This document shows, piece after piece, positions 1 through 5,941 of a stretch of 25,641 nucleotides of DNA. Under the pieces are notes generated by a model. That model was not told the origin of the DNA and ran no database searches. It saw only the letters and a list, made by a program, of their open reading frames with translations. The stretch covers positions 1 to 25,641 of the IMG/VR virus record IMGVR_UViG_3300046004_001429; one strand, 5' to 3'. The DNA comes from a virus. Both the position numbers and the translations under genes were made by a program. Position 1 is the first letter of the stretch. Every line of letters begins with the position of its first letter.

Positions 1-1
1 A

Positions 2-328
2 AAAGTAATTGGCTTGTATGAGCAAGCATTAAATTTTGTTGATAATGAAGAATGGAGCGTTGAAATTATCAAAAAAGAAGATGATAGCAATGACGCTCTC
101 TTGAAAGAACGTGAAGCTCTTTTGGCTCGTCTTGCAGAAATAGATAGTCAGCTAAATTTAACAACGGAAGTTAAAGTTGTAGCAAAAAAAGTAGTGAAAA
201 ATGGCGCAGGCGTGATGAAAAAAGCGTGGGTGATTGTTAAGGAAATGATTAAAAATTTCGGCGGTAAATCCCATGATTATTTATCTAAAGCATTAAAAAT
301 TTCATGGTCAGAAGCAAGTTTTGCTTAA
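2..328 (+). CDS. Partial hypothetical protein, first gene of the putative anti-CRISPR operon (5' end outside window)
   Basis: The reading frame is open to the left edge of the window, so the real start is upstream; a TTG at 14 is the first possible internal start but has no convincing ribosome-binding site. The visible part is about 108 residues. It has a charged, probably helical stretch rich in Glu/Leu in its first half. The C-terminal end is Lys/Trp/Ala-rich, with a pattern like KKAWVIVKEM followed by YLSKALKISW. Short Lys/Trp-containing tails of this style recur at the ends of unrelated small phage proteins, but I cannot assign a family. It stops 16 bases before the start of the next gene and reads in the same direction as the AcrIF11-like gene, so it is probably part of the same transcript. 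Function unknown. Confidence 0.6.
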   Translation, partial: KVIGLYEQALNFVDNEEWSVEIIKKEDDSNDALLKEREALLARLAEIDSQLNLTTEVKVVAKKVVKNGAGVMKKAWVIVKEMIKNFGGKSHDYLSKALKISWSEASFA

Positions 329-344
329 TTCTGGAGATAGGAAA

Positions 345-914
345 ATGGTAAATTTAACTTTAGATATAAAAGCGGTAATTAAATCTGAAATCGATTTCAG
401 AGAGGTGTCGAGTACAAAGCTGTATGTAGATAGCTTTCATGATGACGTGATGCAAAAAAAATCTTGTGGCTCGGTTGATTGGCATAAGGGAAAGACCGTA
501 GAAATTTTTGAAAATTTTGAAAGCGGCATGGATGACTTAGATAAAGAATACTTTCTGACTTTTGAATTTGACGGCAAAAAGTACAGCGTAGGTTTTTATA
601 GCGAAGAAGAACAAAAATTAGCATTTCAAAAAATTTTAAAATTTTCCGACAAATTTTGCGGAATTTCAGTTGAGCTACATAAAGGATGCGGAGCTTTGGC
701 AGCAATCAAGCACAAAGTAAAAGAAATTTATGATGACGAAGATTATGAGACGGAAGGATTCGTAGCTTTCGTCGATAAAGATGGGCTGATATGGAACGAA
801 GAAAGATTTTTCTTCGGTAAAGAAATTATTGAAAAAATTCGAGACATTTTTTTACTCAGTTATTTACATCCCGATTCAAAAACTGGTCGTTTTTATTACA
901 AACCCATCAATTAA
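345..914 (+). CDS. Hypothetical 189-aa protein in the anti-CRISPR operon
   Basis: I chose the ATG at 345 because a GGAG lies eight bases upstream; an in-frame start at 321 would overlap the preceding gene and lacks such a site. The protein is soluble-looking and acidic, with no signal peptide or membrane segment. It alternates short beta-like runs (for example EYFLTFEFDGKKYSVGFY) with helices, and has a late stretch rich in Phe and Glu (ERFFFGKEIIEKI). No family is recognised. It sits 12 bases upstream of the AcrIF11-like gene in the same direction. By position it is a candidate inhibitor of a host defence system, but that is inference from context only. Confidence 0.75.
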   Translation: MVNLTLDIKAVIKSEIDFREVSSTKLYVDSFHDDVMQKKSCGSVDWHKGKTVEIFENFESGMDDLDKEYFLTFEFDGKKYSVGFYSEEEQKLAFQKILKFSDKFCGISVELHKGCGALAAIKHKVKEIYDDEDYETEGFVAFVDKDGLIWNEERFFFGKEIIEKIRDIFLLSYLHPDSKTGRFYYKPIN

Positions 915-926
915 AAGAATAAGAAA

Positions 927-1373
927 ATGTTTCATAATGGCGATTTAGAAAATATGAAAGAATGGAACGCAGATAATGGTGTTTTTGGTGATTTTGCGTT
1001 TTTTTCTGGTGAAGAAAATTGTTCTTTTGTTAATAGCGGTTCATTCACTTATGAACTTGATGATGATTTAATCGAAAATGATATTTCGGCTTGGCGTTTA
1101 GAATATGAACATAATGTTTTAGAAAATGCCGATGCAGTTAAATATCTTGAATTTATTGCGATTCGTTTTGATTGTGACACTGAACAAGCATTACGTTATT
1201 TAACTGAAGAAGATGATTATTTAGGTGAAGCAGAATTAAGTTGGGAATTACAAAAACATCAAGCGCATTTGTGCAAAATTTTTGGTTATGATTGTGTCAG
1301 AGTACATGATGAGAATGGTGTTGTATCAATGATTGATATGACAAAATACCTAAATAATCTTGTAAGAATATAG
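927..1373 (+). CDS. acrIF11: AcrIF11-like anti-CRISPR protein (ADP-ribosyltransferase type)
   Basis: The 148-residue product matches my memory of the AcrIF11 family over its whole length. It has an N-terminal FH followed by FGDFAFF (residues 20-26), AELSWELQ (102-109), and a C-terminal DENGVVSMIDM (128-138) leading to LVRI. Known of the family: AcrIF11 is an ADP-ribosyltransferase-fold enzyme that modifies the Cas8f (Csy1) subunit of the type I-F Cascade and stops PAM recognition. The gene starts 12 bases after the preceding gene and ends one base before a GTG-started helix-turn-helix gene, which is the usual acr-aca arrangement. The fit is by eye, so activity against a specific I-F system is inferred. 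A diverged ADP-ribosyltransferase-fold protein with another target is the main alternative. Confidence 0.83.
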   Translation: MFHNGDLENMKEWNADNGVFGDFAFFSGEENCSFVNSGSFTYELDDDLIENDISAWRLEYEHNVLENADAVKYLEFIAIRFDCDTEQALRYLTEEDDYLGEAELSWELQKHQAHLCKIFGYDCVRVHDENGVVSMIDMTKYLNNLVRI

Positions 1374-1374
1374 A

Positions 1375-1983
1375 GTGAACGATAAACAAGAATTAAAAGA
1401 CGCTTATAAAAAAGCAGTTTCAATCAATAAAATAAGCGCAAGCAACCTTTTATATTTGCACAAAATAACGCAAAACACGCTTGATAAATGGCTTTATGTT
1501 GCTGATAGATACCCCGATTTTCAAGCGTGCTACGAGTTGTATAAATTTATTAGAGGCTTACACGGCAAGTTACCCGTTGAGTTGCAGCGAATTATTGCGC
1601 GTTCAAATACTCGCGTAAATGATGCCATTTCACGATTAGAAAAAAATCCAATCAGTGATTTTGAAATTATTGGTGGCAGAAAACAAGCTGGTGCAAAACC
1701 TGCAAAACGTTTTGTTTTAAACAAAATAGAACTGTCTATTTCAGAAATAGCAGATAATTTTGGAATCACTGCAAATAGTGTCTTTTGTAGAACTAAGCAT
1801 TTGGATTACGGCGCAGATGTTTCAGAAATCGATTTTTCCTTTAAAAAAATAGGGCGACAAGAAAAAAAGTATTTATTTGAAAATGAAGAATTAACAATAA
1901 AAGAAATTTCTGAAAAGCTAAATATAGAGCGAAACAAGACTTATCAGATAATCAAAAAATTAAACCTAAAAGAAATTAAATAA
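1375..1983 (+). CDS. Helix-turn-helix protein with tandem HTH units, candidate anti-CRISPR-associated regulator
   Basis: The 202-residue protein starts at a GTG one base after the AcrIF11-like stop codon, so translation is probably coupled. Three parts are visible. Residues about 25-60 contain KITQNTLDKW, a motif shared in outline with the 57-aa protein encoded just downstream. Residues about 118-145 (LSISEIADNFGITANSVFCR) and about 174-198 (LTIKEISEKLNIERNKTYQI) are two similar helix-turn-helix units, apparently a duplication. Anti-CRISPR operons normally end in a small HTH repressor (Aca) that shuts off the acr promoter, and this gene's position fits that role. At 202 residues it is much longer than most described Aca proteins. 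The operator cannot be checked because the operon promoter lies upstream of the window. Confidence 0.75.
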   Translation: MNDKQELKDAYKKAVSINKISASNLLYLHKITQNTLDKWLYVADRYPDFQACYELYKFIRGLHGKLPVELQRIIARSNTRVNDAISRLEKNPISDFEIIGGRKQAGAKPAKRFVLNKIELSISEIADNFGITANSVFCRTKHLDYGADVSEIDFSFKKIGRQEKKYLFENEELTIKEISEKLNIERNKTYQIIKKLNLKEIK

Positions 1984-1994
1984 GAGTTCAAAAA

Positions 1995-2168
1995 ATGACT
2001 AAAAAGACATTGCTCGAAACAGTTCGCGAATACGACCTTTTTGAAGTAAAAGAAGTTATCTCTGCAACGAAAGTACAGAGAGCAACGTTGCAAAACTGGG
2101 TTGAATCAAGACCCGAATTGCTAAGACTTATTTTGATTGGAATGCAAGCAGATAAAAAAGCAAAATAA
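1995..2168 (+). CDS. Small 57-aa HTH-like protein, candidate Aca repressor
   Basis: The ORF runs ATG 1995 to TAA 2168, 11 bases after the 202-aa HTH gene. Its second half contains TKVQRATLQNWVESRPELL, which has the T-x3-TL-x2-W layout seen near the N terminus of the preceding protein; a short helix followed by a recognition-like helix is plausible. The size is close to that of known small Aca proteins (roughly 50-80 residues). It is the last gene of the plus-strand operon. Its 3' end is overlapped antisense by the putative minus-strand peptide ORF at 2121-2228. A DNA-binding role is inferred from the weak HTH-like pattern and the neighbourhood. Other than that, the function is unknown. Confidence 0.6.
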   Translation: MTKKTLLETVREYDLFEVKEVISATKVQRATLQNWVESRPELLRLILIGMQADKKAK

Positions 2169-2228
2169 CAACGCACTAAAAAAAGCGTTGCTAATAAACT
2201 CAATGAATTTTATAAATCTAAAACTCAT
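2121..2228 (-). CDS. Putative 35-aa hydrophobic membrane peptide
   Basis: A GGAGG at 2236-2240 stands seven bases before an ATG at 2226-2228, on a transcript that would start at the extended -10 at 2273-2278. The peptide begins MSFRFIKFIEF and has one very hydrophobic segment (FFSALLFCFFICL) followed by a polar tail, which is the look of a small single-pass membrane peptide. The start codon lies inside an 11-bp hairpin. The first 14 bases of the transcript can pair with codons 12-16, so translation should be tightly controlled. The ORF runs antisense through the end of the 57-aa HTH gene. It could be a type I toxin-like peptide, a small inner-membrane protein, or a coincidence inside a non-coding RNA. 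Confidence 0.4.
   Translation of the reverse strand: MSFRFIKFIEFISNAFFSALLFCFFICLHSNQNKS
2169..2190 (-). promoter_or_regulatory. Alternative antiterminator-like hairpin
   Basis: CAACGC at 2190-2185 can pair with GCGTTG at 2174-2169 (minus-strand order), placing the T-tract in the loop. Because 2185-2190 also belongs to the 14-bp terminator stem, the two structures exclude each other, which is the usual geometry of an attenuator. Confidence 0.35.
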
Positions 2229-2267
2229 TGAAACACCTCCACACAAGTGAAGAATTAGCAACGCTTT
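2178..2267 (-). ncRNA. Putative ~90-nt structured RNA closed by a 14-bp stem and U-tract
   Basis: The sequence at 2254-2267 and that at 2182-2195 form a perfect 14-bp inverted repeat. On the minus strand the first arm begins about six bases after a TATAAT and the second arm runs directly into seven T residues (2184-2178), so a transcript would start and stop at the two arms of its own closing stem. Inside lies a second hairpin (2201-2230, 11 bp with one G-U pair, 8-base loop) and an unpaired 23-base strand carrying a GGAGG. A third copy of the core (2169-2174) can pair with 2185-2190 instead and would break the terminator stem. The structure is read directly from sequence; transcription and function are inferred. 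Confidence 0.5.
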
Positions 2268-2272
2268 GGAGA

Positions 2273-2301
2273 ATTATAACACATATAAATAGGGATTTAA
2301 G
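2273..2301 (-). promoter_or_regulatory. Extended -10 promoter for the minus-strand RNA/peptide
   Basis: On the minus strand there is a perfect TATAAT (2278-2273) preceded by TGT, giving the TGN-TATAAT extended -10 form. The best -35 match at 17-bp spacing is CTTAAA (2301-2296), which is poor, as expected when an extended -10 is used. A start about six bases downstream would coincide with the outer arm of the 14-bp inverted repeat. It lies downstream of the tail-operon terminator, so it would drive an independent transcript. Confidence 0.5.
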
Positions 2302-2309
2302 CATCCATG

Positions 2310-2334
2310 TAAAGCCCAAACCTGTTGGGCTTTA
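2310..2334. terminator. Bidirectional terminator-like hairpin between convergent operons
   Basis: AAAGCCCAA (2311-2319) and TTGGGCTTT (2325-2333) form a perfect 9-bp stem with a 5-base loop, flanked by one more A-T pair. It lies 15 bases past the 44-aa gene that ends the tail operon and also downstream of the plus-strand operon. The U-tract is short in both directions, so efficiency may be modest. Together with the RNA element it accounts for the gene-free stretch 2169-2348. Confidence 0.65.
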
Positions 2335-2348
2335 GGAACTAACGTGGC

Positions 2349-2483
2349 TTAGGCAGAAAAACGCGCTTTCGCTTCTTTCAAGCCAGCAATGACATTTTCA
2401 ATATCATCATAACCAACCCGGAAGTCTGAATAAACAAATCCGTTATTCGTATCTACAAAATTTTTCAACTGTTCAAAAACCAT
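2349..2483 (-). CDS. Hypothetical 44-aa protein, last gene of the tail operon
   Basis: An ATG at 2483 follows the fibre stop codon by one base and has AGGAA at a good distance upstream. The small acidic protein begins MVFEQLKNFVDTNNG and ends in a helix with KEAKARF. I recognise no family. Its placement directly after a tail fibre gene suggests a fibre accessory or assembly factor, but nothing in the sequence proves that. It is followed by the hairpin at 2310-2334. Confidence 0.6.
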   Translation of the reverse strand: MVFEQLKNFVDTNNGFVYSDFRVGYDDIENVIAGLKEAKARFSA

Positions 2484-2484
2484 A

Positions 2485-4101
2485 TTAAATTCCTAAATGT
2501 TTTTTCAAAATTGTATTTTCTTCGGCTAATTGCTGAACCGCTTTTACTAACGGCGCAATCATTTCTTCGTAGCCAATTGAATACACATCGTCACCGCCGC
2601 TTATTGCGTGGTGTTGTAACCCGCCAAAGTCCGCGTTTAACGCTTCAACTTCTTGGGCGATAAAACCATGATGGTAACGTGACCGTTTGTGTGCGCCATC
2701 ATGGGCGATATTTTTCAACTTGTTGCTTTCCAACCATTCTGCGTGAATCACAGCGTAGTCAGCATCAAGTTTGTCCACGATTTCTTTGTAAGCTAAATCC
2801 TCTGCCTCAACACGCAATGCGTAGTCTTCGTCAGATTCATCCTCTTCACGTTCAACGTGGACTTTTTCGGGGTGTACTGGTGTATTTGGAGCAGGTGTAC
2901 GATAACTTTCACGGTTATCCCATTTGAAATCAACGGGACGCAAAGAAAGTACGAAATCTAAACCGAGTACGGTATCACGAACATCAGCTTTATCTCGAAT
3001 ATCTGAACGGTTTTGAATTGCGCCATAAGCATAAGTTGTTGTAGCTGTATCACCTAATTGAACTTGGTTTGAACCTGTTACTGCCGTGCTTGCGCCTACA
3101 CCTGTGACGTTATAGAAGGTAGTATTAGCTACTAAAGCCTGATACCCAATAGCCGTATTACCACCACCTGTAGTATTAGCCTTTAAAGCAGAGTCACCAA
3201 CAGAGGTGTTATTACTGCCACTACTATTAACTAACAAAGCCTGATACCCAACAGCTGTATTATTCGTACCAGAATTATTAGCAGGAGTAGCACTACCTTT
3301 TAATGCTTCATATCCTATACCTACTTGGTTTGATACTGCTTGTTGGTTGTAGCCTGAGTTGTATCCGTAGAAGGTGTTGTTTGAACCTGTGGTGTTAAAT
3401 CGAAGCGAACTAACACCTGTAGCTGTATTATTAGCCCCCCCATAGTCAGTGGCTAATGCTAATCCACCAATCGCTGTATTATTAGCTCCTGTGACATGAG
3501 CAGTCAACGCTTGGTAACCATTAGCGGTATTGTAGCTGGCGTTAGTGTTAGATAAAAGCGTTTGATACCCAACAGCAGTATTACCTGTACCAGTATTACT
3601 AGCAGGAGTAACACTACCTCTTAATGCTTCATACCCAATGCCTACTTGATTTGAGGCTGCTTGTTGATTATAGCCTGCGTTATAACCAACAAACGAATTT
3701 CCTGAACCAGTGGTGTTATTGTTTATAGAGCCAGCCCCTAACGCTGTGTTATGTGATCCTGCGGTTGAGCTAAGTAACGCTGCAGAACCAACCGCACAAT
3801 TAAACGACCCTGTTGTGTTTGAAGCACCTGCTACATACCCTATCGCAACATTGGAACTCCCTGTTGTTGTCGAAGCTGAAGCTCGGTATCCAATAGCTAT
3901 ATTTATATAACCAGTCGTATTTGCTGTTAAAACACCACCCTTGCCGATAGCAATGTTTGATTTAGACAAATCGGCCCATGTAACAGGAGATGCGTTATTC
4001 CCAGCACCTCTCCCGAACGAAACCCCGTTTATTATTAAATCCCTTGCCCAGTAAAAATCATTCTTATTTTCACGTTTTAAGTTAGGTAAATTCGAGCGCA
4101 T
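2485..4101 (-). CDS. Tail fibre/spike with YadA-like head repeats and C-terminal intramolecular chaperone (peptidase S74-type)
   Basis: The 538-residue protein has three parts. Residues about 35-350 are made of Asn/Gly/Thr-rich repeats of roughly 14 residues of the form G-x2-NTA-x-GY-x-AL, as in the left-handed head domain of trimeric autotransporter adhesins. From Ser366 (NRSDIRDK) the sequence becomes an endosialidase-type intramolecular chaperone, with LRPVDFKW and, after a roughly 75-residue acidic insert, HHGFIAQEVEAL and a final coiled coil (LVKAVQQLAEENTILKKHL). In this family the chaperone aids trimerisation and then cuts itself off before a Ser, here most likely Ser366. The protein should form a trimeric receptor-binding fibre at the tail tip. 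Two neighbouring blocks of the repeat region look like a 107-residue duplication. Confidence 0.85.
   Translation of the reverse strand: MRSNLPNLKRENKNDFYWARDLIINGVSFGRGAGNNASPVTWADLSKSNIAIGKGGVLTANTTGYINIAIGYRASASTTTGSSNVAIGYVAGASNTTGSFNCAVGSAALLSSTAGSHNTALGAGSINNNTTGSGNSFVGYNAGYNQQAASNQVGIGYEALRGSVTPASNTGTGNTAVGYQTLLSNTNASYNTANGYQALTAHVTGANNTAIGGLALATDYGGANNTATGVSSLRFNTTGSNNTFYGYNSGYNQQAVSNQVGIGYEALKGSATPANNSGTNNTAVGYQALLVNSSGSNNTSVGDSALKANTTGGGNTAIGYQALVANTTFYNVTGVGASTAVTGSNQVQLGDTATTTYAYGAIQNRSDIRDKADVRDTVLGLDFVLSLRPVDFKWDNRESYRTPAPNTPVHPEKVHVEREEDESDEDYALRVEAEDLAYKEIVDKLDADYAVIHAEWLESNKLKNIAHDGAHKRSRYHHGFIAQEVEALNADFGGLQHHAISGGDDVYSIGYEEMIAPLVKAVQQLAEENTILKKHLGI
3239..3684 (-). repeat. 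107-codon imperfect duplication inside the fibre gene
   Basis: The stretches around 3239-3361 and 3558-3684 are clearly related at DNA level and are offset by 321 bases, i.e. 107 codons. Both encode GYN-x-GYNQQA-x-SNQVGIGYEAL followed by NTAVGYQ. A shorter third relative of the start of the unit is seen near 3138. Unequal crossing over between the copies would change fibre length in frame. Confidence 0.7.
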
Positions 4102-4103
4102 AA

Positions 4104-4520
4104 TCAGTAATCCATTCCACGAGCTTCGACGACAATACCACTTGCTAAACTAACTGAAGCAGCCACATACAATTGTTCATTCGCTTCTAAACGCAATGGA
4201 TAGTCTTCGGTGTAGTTCGTGAACACTGTTTGTGTAACTGCTGCTGTTGTAGATAGGGTTTGCGCTGCCATAAGCACACAATCAATCAGGCGTTTTGTAG
4301 TACCACCATCAGTGGAGCTAAATAAATAGATATTCGTTGCTGTAACCGTAGCTCTAGGCATAGCTTCAATTACTGAAACCACAGAACCTTCTGCCCCCGC
4401 TGTAAAAAGTAAGACCGAGTTAGTAGGGGTATCTGTAGCGATACCACCAGTTAAGGTAGCTAGAACACAGTTCGAGTTATTGATAGTTTGAGCGAAAGGT
4501 GCAGTGAAAATTTTAGCCAT
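4104..4520 (-). CDS. Small beta-rich tail-tip/fibre-associated protein
   Basis: The 138-residue product begins MAKIFTAPFAQTINNSN. It is rich in Thr, Val and Ala, with alternating hydrophobic residues that suggest a beta-sandwich, and has no signal peptide. It starts after an AGGAG and one base after the upstream stop. Proteins of this look are common beside tail fibre genes of AT-rich and GC-rich siphophages and are thought to be tail-tip subunits. I cannot give a family name. Its ATG lies two bases before the fibre gene's reading frame partner in the same operon, so it is probably co-produced with the 538-aa fibre. Confidence 0.65.
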   Translation of the reverse strand: MAKIFTAPFAQTINNSNCVLATLTGGIATDTPTNSVLLFTAGAEGSVVSVIEAMPRATVTATNIYLFSSTDGGTTKRLIDCVLMAAQTLSTTAAVTQTVFTNYTEDYPLRLEANEQLYVAASVSLASGIVVEARGMDY

Positions 4521-4521
4521 G

Positions 4522-5016
4522 TTAGTAAACTCCTAATGTTAGTGCGTGAAATGTCCGGAGATTTGTACCATCTCCACTTGAAACAGTAATATCCCCGTAA
4601 CCATACGACACATTTAATGTCATACCTTCTTTTGTCGGGTCGGTAATTGTCACGATGTTGTCAGTGATGGGCGGGAAAGGATAATTTATACACTCGCCCG
4701 TTGCAGGGTTTGAGATGAACGCATCCCATAAAACGCCGTCGTGTGGCGTGTAAGTCAATTCAACTTGTCCGTTCACGATAACAAAGGCCTCTTTTTTCAA
4801 GCGCAACGTATCAACCGATTCGCGGTTTGTCATAACGAATTTACTTCGGTCTGCAAACCACTTGTACTCTGCCCAGCCCGTGCGTGCGATAGGGTCTGCA
4901 CTTGCGTCAGTGACCATTACAGTCATGCCTTCGAACCGCGCAAGCAGTGCATCACGCGCAGCAATGTTTGGAACTGTTGCGTGTCCTGCGTCGAATCGTA
5001 AAATTTTTGATGTCAT
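4522..5016 (-). CDS. Tail fibre/tip protein of unknown role
   Basis: A 164-residue protein starting MTSKILRFDAGHATVPN, preceded by GGAG at proper spacing. The middle has RTGWAEYKWFADRSKF, an aromatic-rich stretch, and the end is a likely beta domain (NIVTITDPTKEGMTLNVSYG). Within a run of tail-tip genes it is most likely a fibre or adhesin subunit. It follows an internal terminator-like hairpin (5031-5061), so its level may be lower than that of the upstream structural genes. No family recognised. Confidence 0.65.
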   Translation of the reverse strand: MTSKILRFDAGHATVPNIAARDALLARFEGMTVMVTDASADPIARTGWAEYKWFADRSKFVMTNRESVDTLRLKKEAFVIVNGQVELTYTPHDGVLWDAFISNPATGECINYPFPPITDNIVTITDPTKEGMTLNVSYGYGDITVSSGDGTNLRTFHALTLGVY

Positions 5017-5030
5017 ATTTTTCTCCAGTT

Positions 5031-5061
5031 AAAACGCCCCTTGCTTCAGTAAACAAGAGGC
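5031..5061 (-). terminator. Internal terminator-like hairpin in the tail operon
   Basis: On the minus strand GCCTCTTG and CAAGGGGC form an 8-bp stem with one G-U pair and a 10-base loop, followed by GTTTT. It lies in the 53-base gap between two tail-tip genes. It may lower expression of the last four genes of the operon or stabilise an upstream mRNA end. Confidence 0.5.
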
Positions 5062-5069
5062 TAAGATGG

Positions 5070-5906
5070 TTACGCCGCAGAGATGTACTCGTAGTACGCC
5101 TGCGTTGTGCGACCATTCCAGAGATTTGATGGAACATCCACGACAAAGGTTTTGCCAGTCGCATCAGCCGTATCAAGATAAACAGGTGCAGTTGTGATTG
5201 TGCCGTCCGCGTCGATTGCTTCAATTCGGCAATTATTGATACCCAAAACGCCATCTTTTGGCGCATTTGCTAACACAATTCTGCCAGCCGAATTCACAAC
5301 AGGAAATTCAATTGCTTTTTTAGAGCCGCCCAAACGTGCTGCATTTACCGCAAACGCTTGCAAATCTGTACGCAACGTAGCGAGATTTTGGGTTGTTGCT
5401 TGAATGAAGGCGTTTAACGTGGTTTCGATTTCGCCCAATGTGTCCATTGCACCAGTAACCGTACCGCGCAATTCGGCTTTAGCGGATGCAATAGAATCAA
5501 TAATCGCCTGACCGAGCGTTAATTCACCCGATGCAACGCCATCTTGAATTTCTTTTAACGTATCCCACGCACCACCTGCGCCGTTAATAATGGCATCTTT
5601 AATCGCATCGCCATAAATTTTTGCAAAATTACGAATCGAGCCTGTGGTTGTTTCGCTGGCATTCGCTAAATCAAAATCCGCTTTTAGCGGTGCAAAGTCA
5701 TTGGTTTTATGTGCAGCTAGTGCATCAATTTGCACTTGGTTTTTGGTGTTAACATCAGTTTGCAGATTGCTGACAGCCGTTGCGCGGTCTTGCGCTTCTT
5801 TTGCTGCAGCGGCATCAATGCGCGTGATGGTTTCTGTCAAGCCTTTTACTGAACCGACAGCATATTTCATTTCGCCTGAGAACAGGCTTGTGACGGGATT
5901 TGCCAT
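5070..5906 (-). CDS. Tail fibre-like structural protein with helical shaft
   Basis: The 278-residue protein has an Ala-rich, probably coiled-coil N-terminal half (ITRIDAAAAKEAQDRATAV at about 28-46). It is followed by repeated Ala/Leu/Thr helices and a C-terminal beta-like domain (KAIEFPVVNSAGRIVLANAP onward) ending in YYEYISAA. This order, helical shaft then compact end domain, is typical of short phage tail fibres or their attachment partners. The start ATG has AGG eight bases upstream, and a small hairpin (5910-5929) overlaps that region. Exact partner unknown. Confidence 0.7.
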   Translation of the reverse strand: MANPVTSLFSGEMKYAVGSVKGLTETITRIDAAAAKEAQDRATAVSNLQTDVNTKNQVQIDALAAHKTNDFAPLKADFDLANASETTTGSIRNFAKIYGDAIKDAIINGAGGAWDTLKEIQDGVASGELTLGQAIIDSIASAKAELRGTVTGAMDTLGEIETTLNAFIQATTQNLATLRTDLQAFAVNAARLGGSKKAIEFPVVNSAGRIVLANAPKDGVLGINNCRIEAIDADGTITTAPVYLDTADATGKTFVVDVPSNLWNGRTTQAYYEYISAA

Positions 5907-5909
5907 TTT

Positions 5910-5929
5910 GAATACCTATTTTTGTATTC
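5910..5929 (-). promoter_or_regulatory. Small hairpin overlapping a ribosome-binding region
   Basis: GAATAC and GTATTC flank an 8-base A-rich loop directly before the start of the 278-aa fibre-like gene, with the last G of the AGG Shine-Dalgarno element in the stem. The stem is only 6 bp and AT-rich, so an effect on translation is uncertain. Confidence 0.25.
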
Positions 5930-5941
5930 CGACGGTGTTAC

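Noticed and set aside
1988-2203. 71-aa minus-strand frame
   Set aside because: It has no ribosome-binding site and covers the HTH gene antisense; the nearby 35-aa frame with a strong GGAGG is the better minus-strand candidate.
2178-2267. Retron-type non-coding RNA (paired ends, inner hairpins)
   Set aside because: Retrons need a reverse transcriptase gene beside the RNA and conserved msr/msd features; none is present in the window.
3100-3950. Repetitive DNA that might suggest a CRISPR array
   Set aside because: The repeats are protein-coding (about 14-residue fibre units in one long frame), are imperfect, and have no constant repeat-spacer spacing.
2485-4101. Diversity-generating retroelement acting on the fibre gene
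   Set aside because: No reverse transcriptase, no template repeat and no adenine-biased variable end in the fibre C terminus, which is a chaperone domain.
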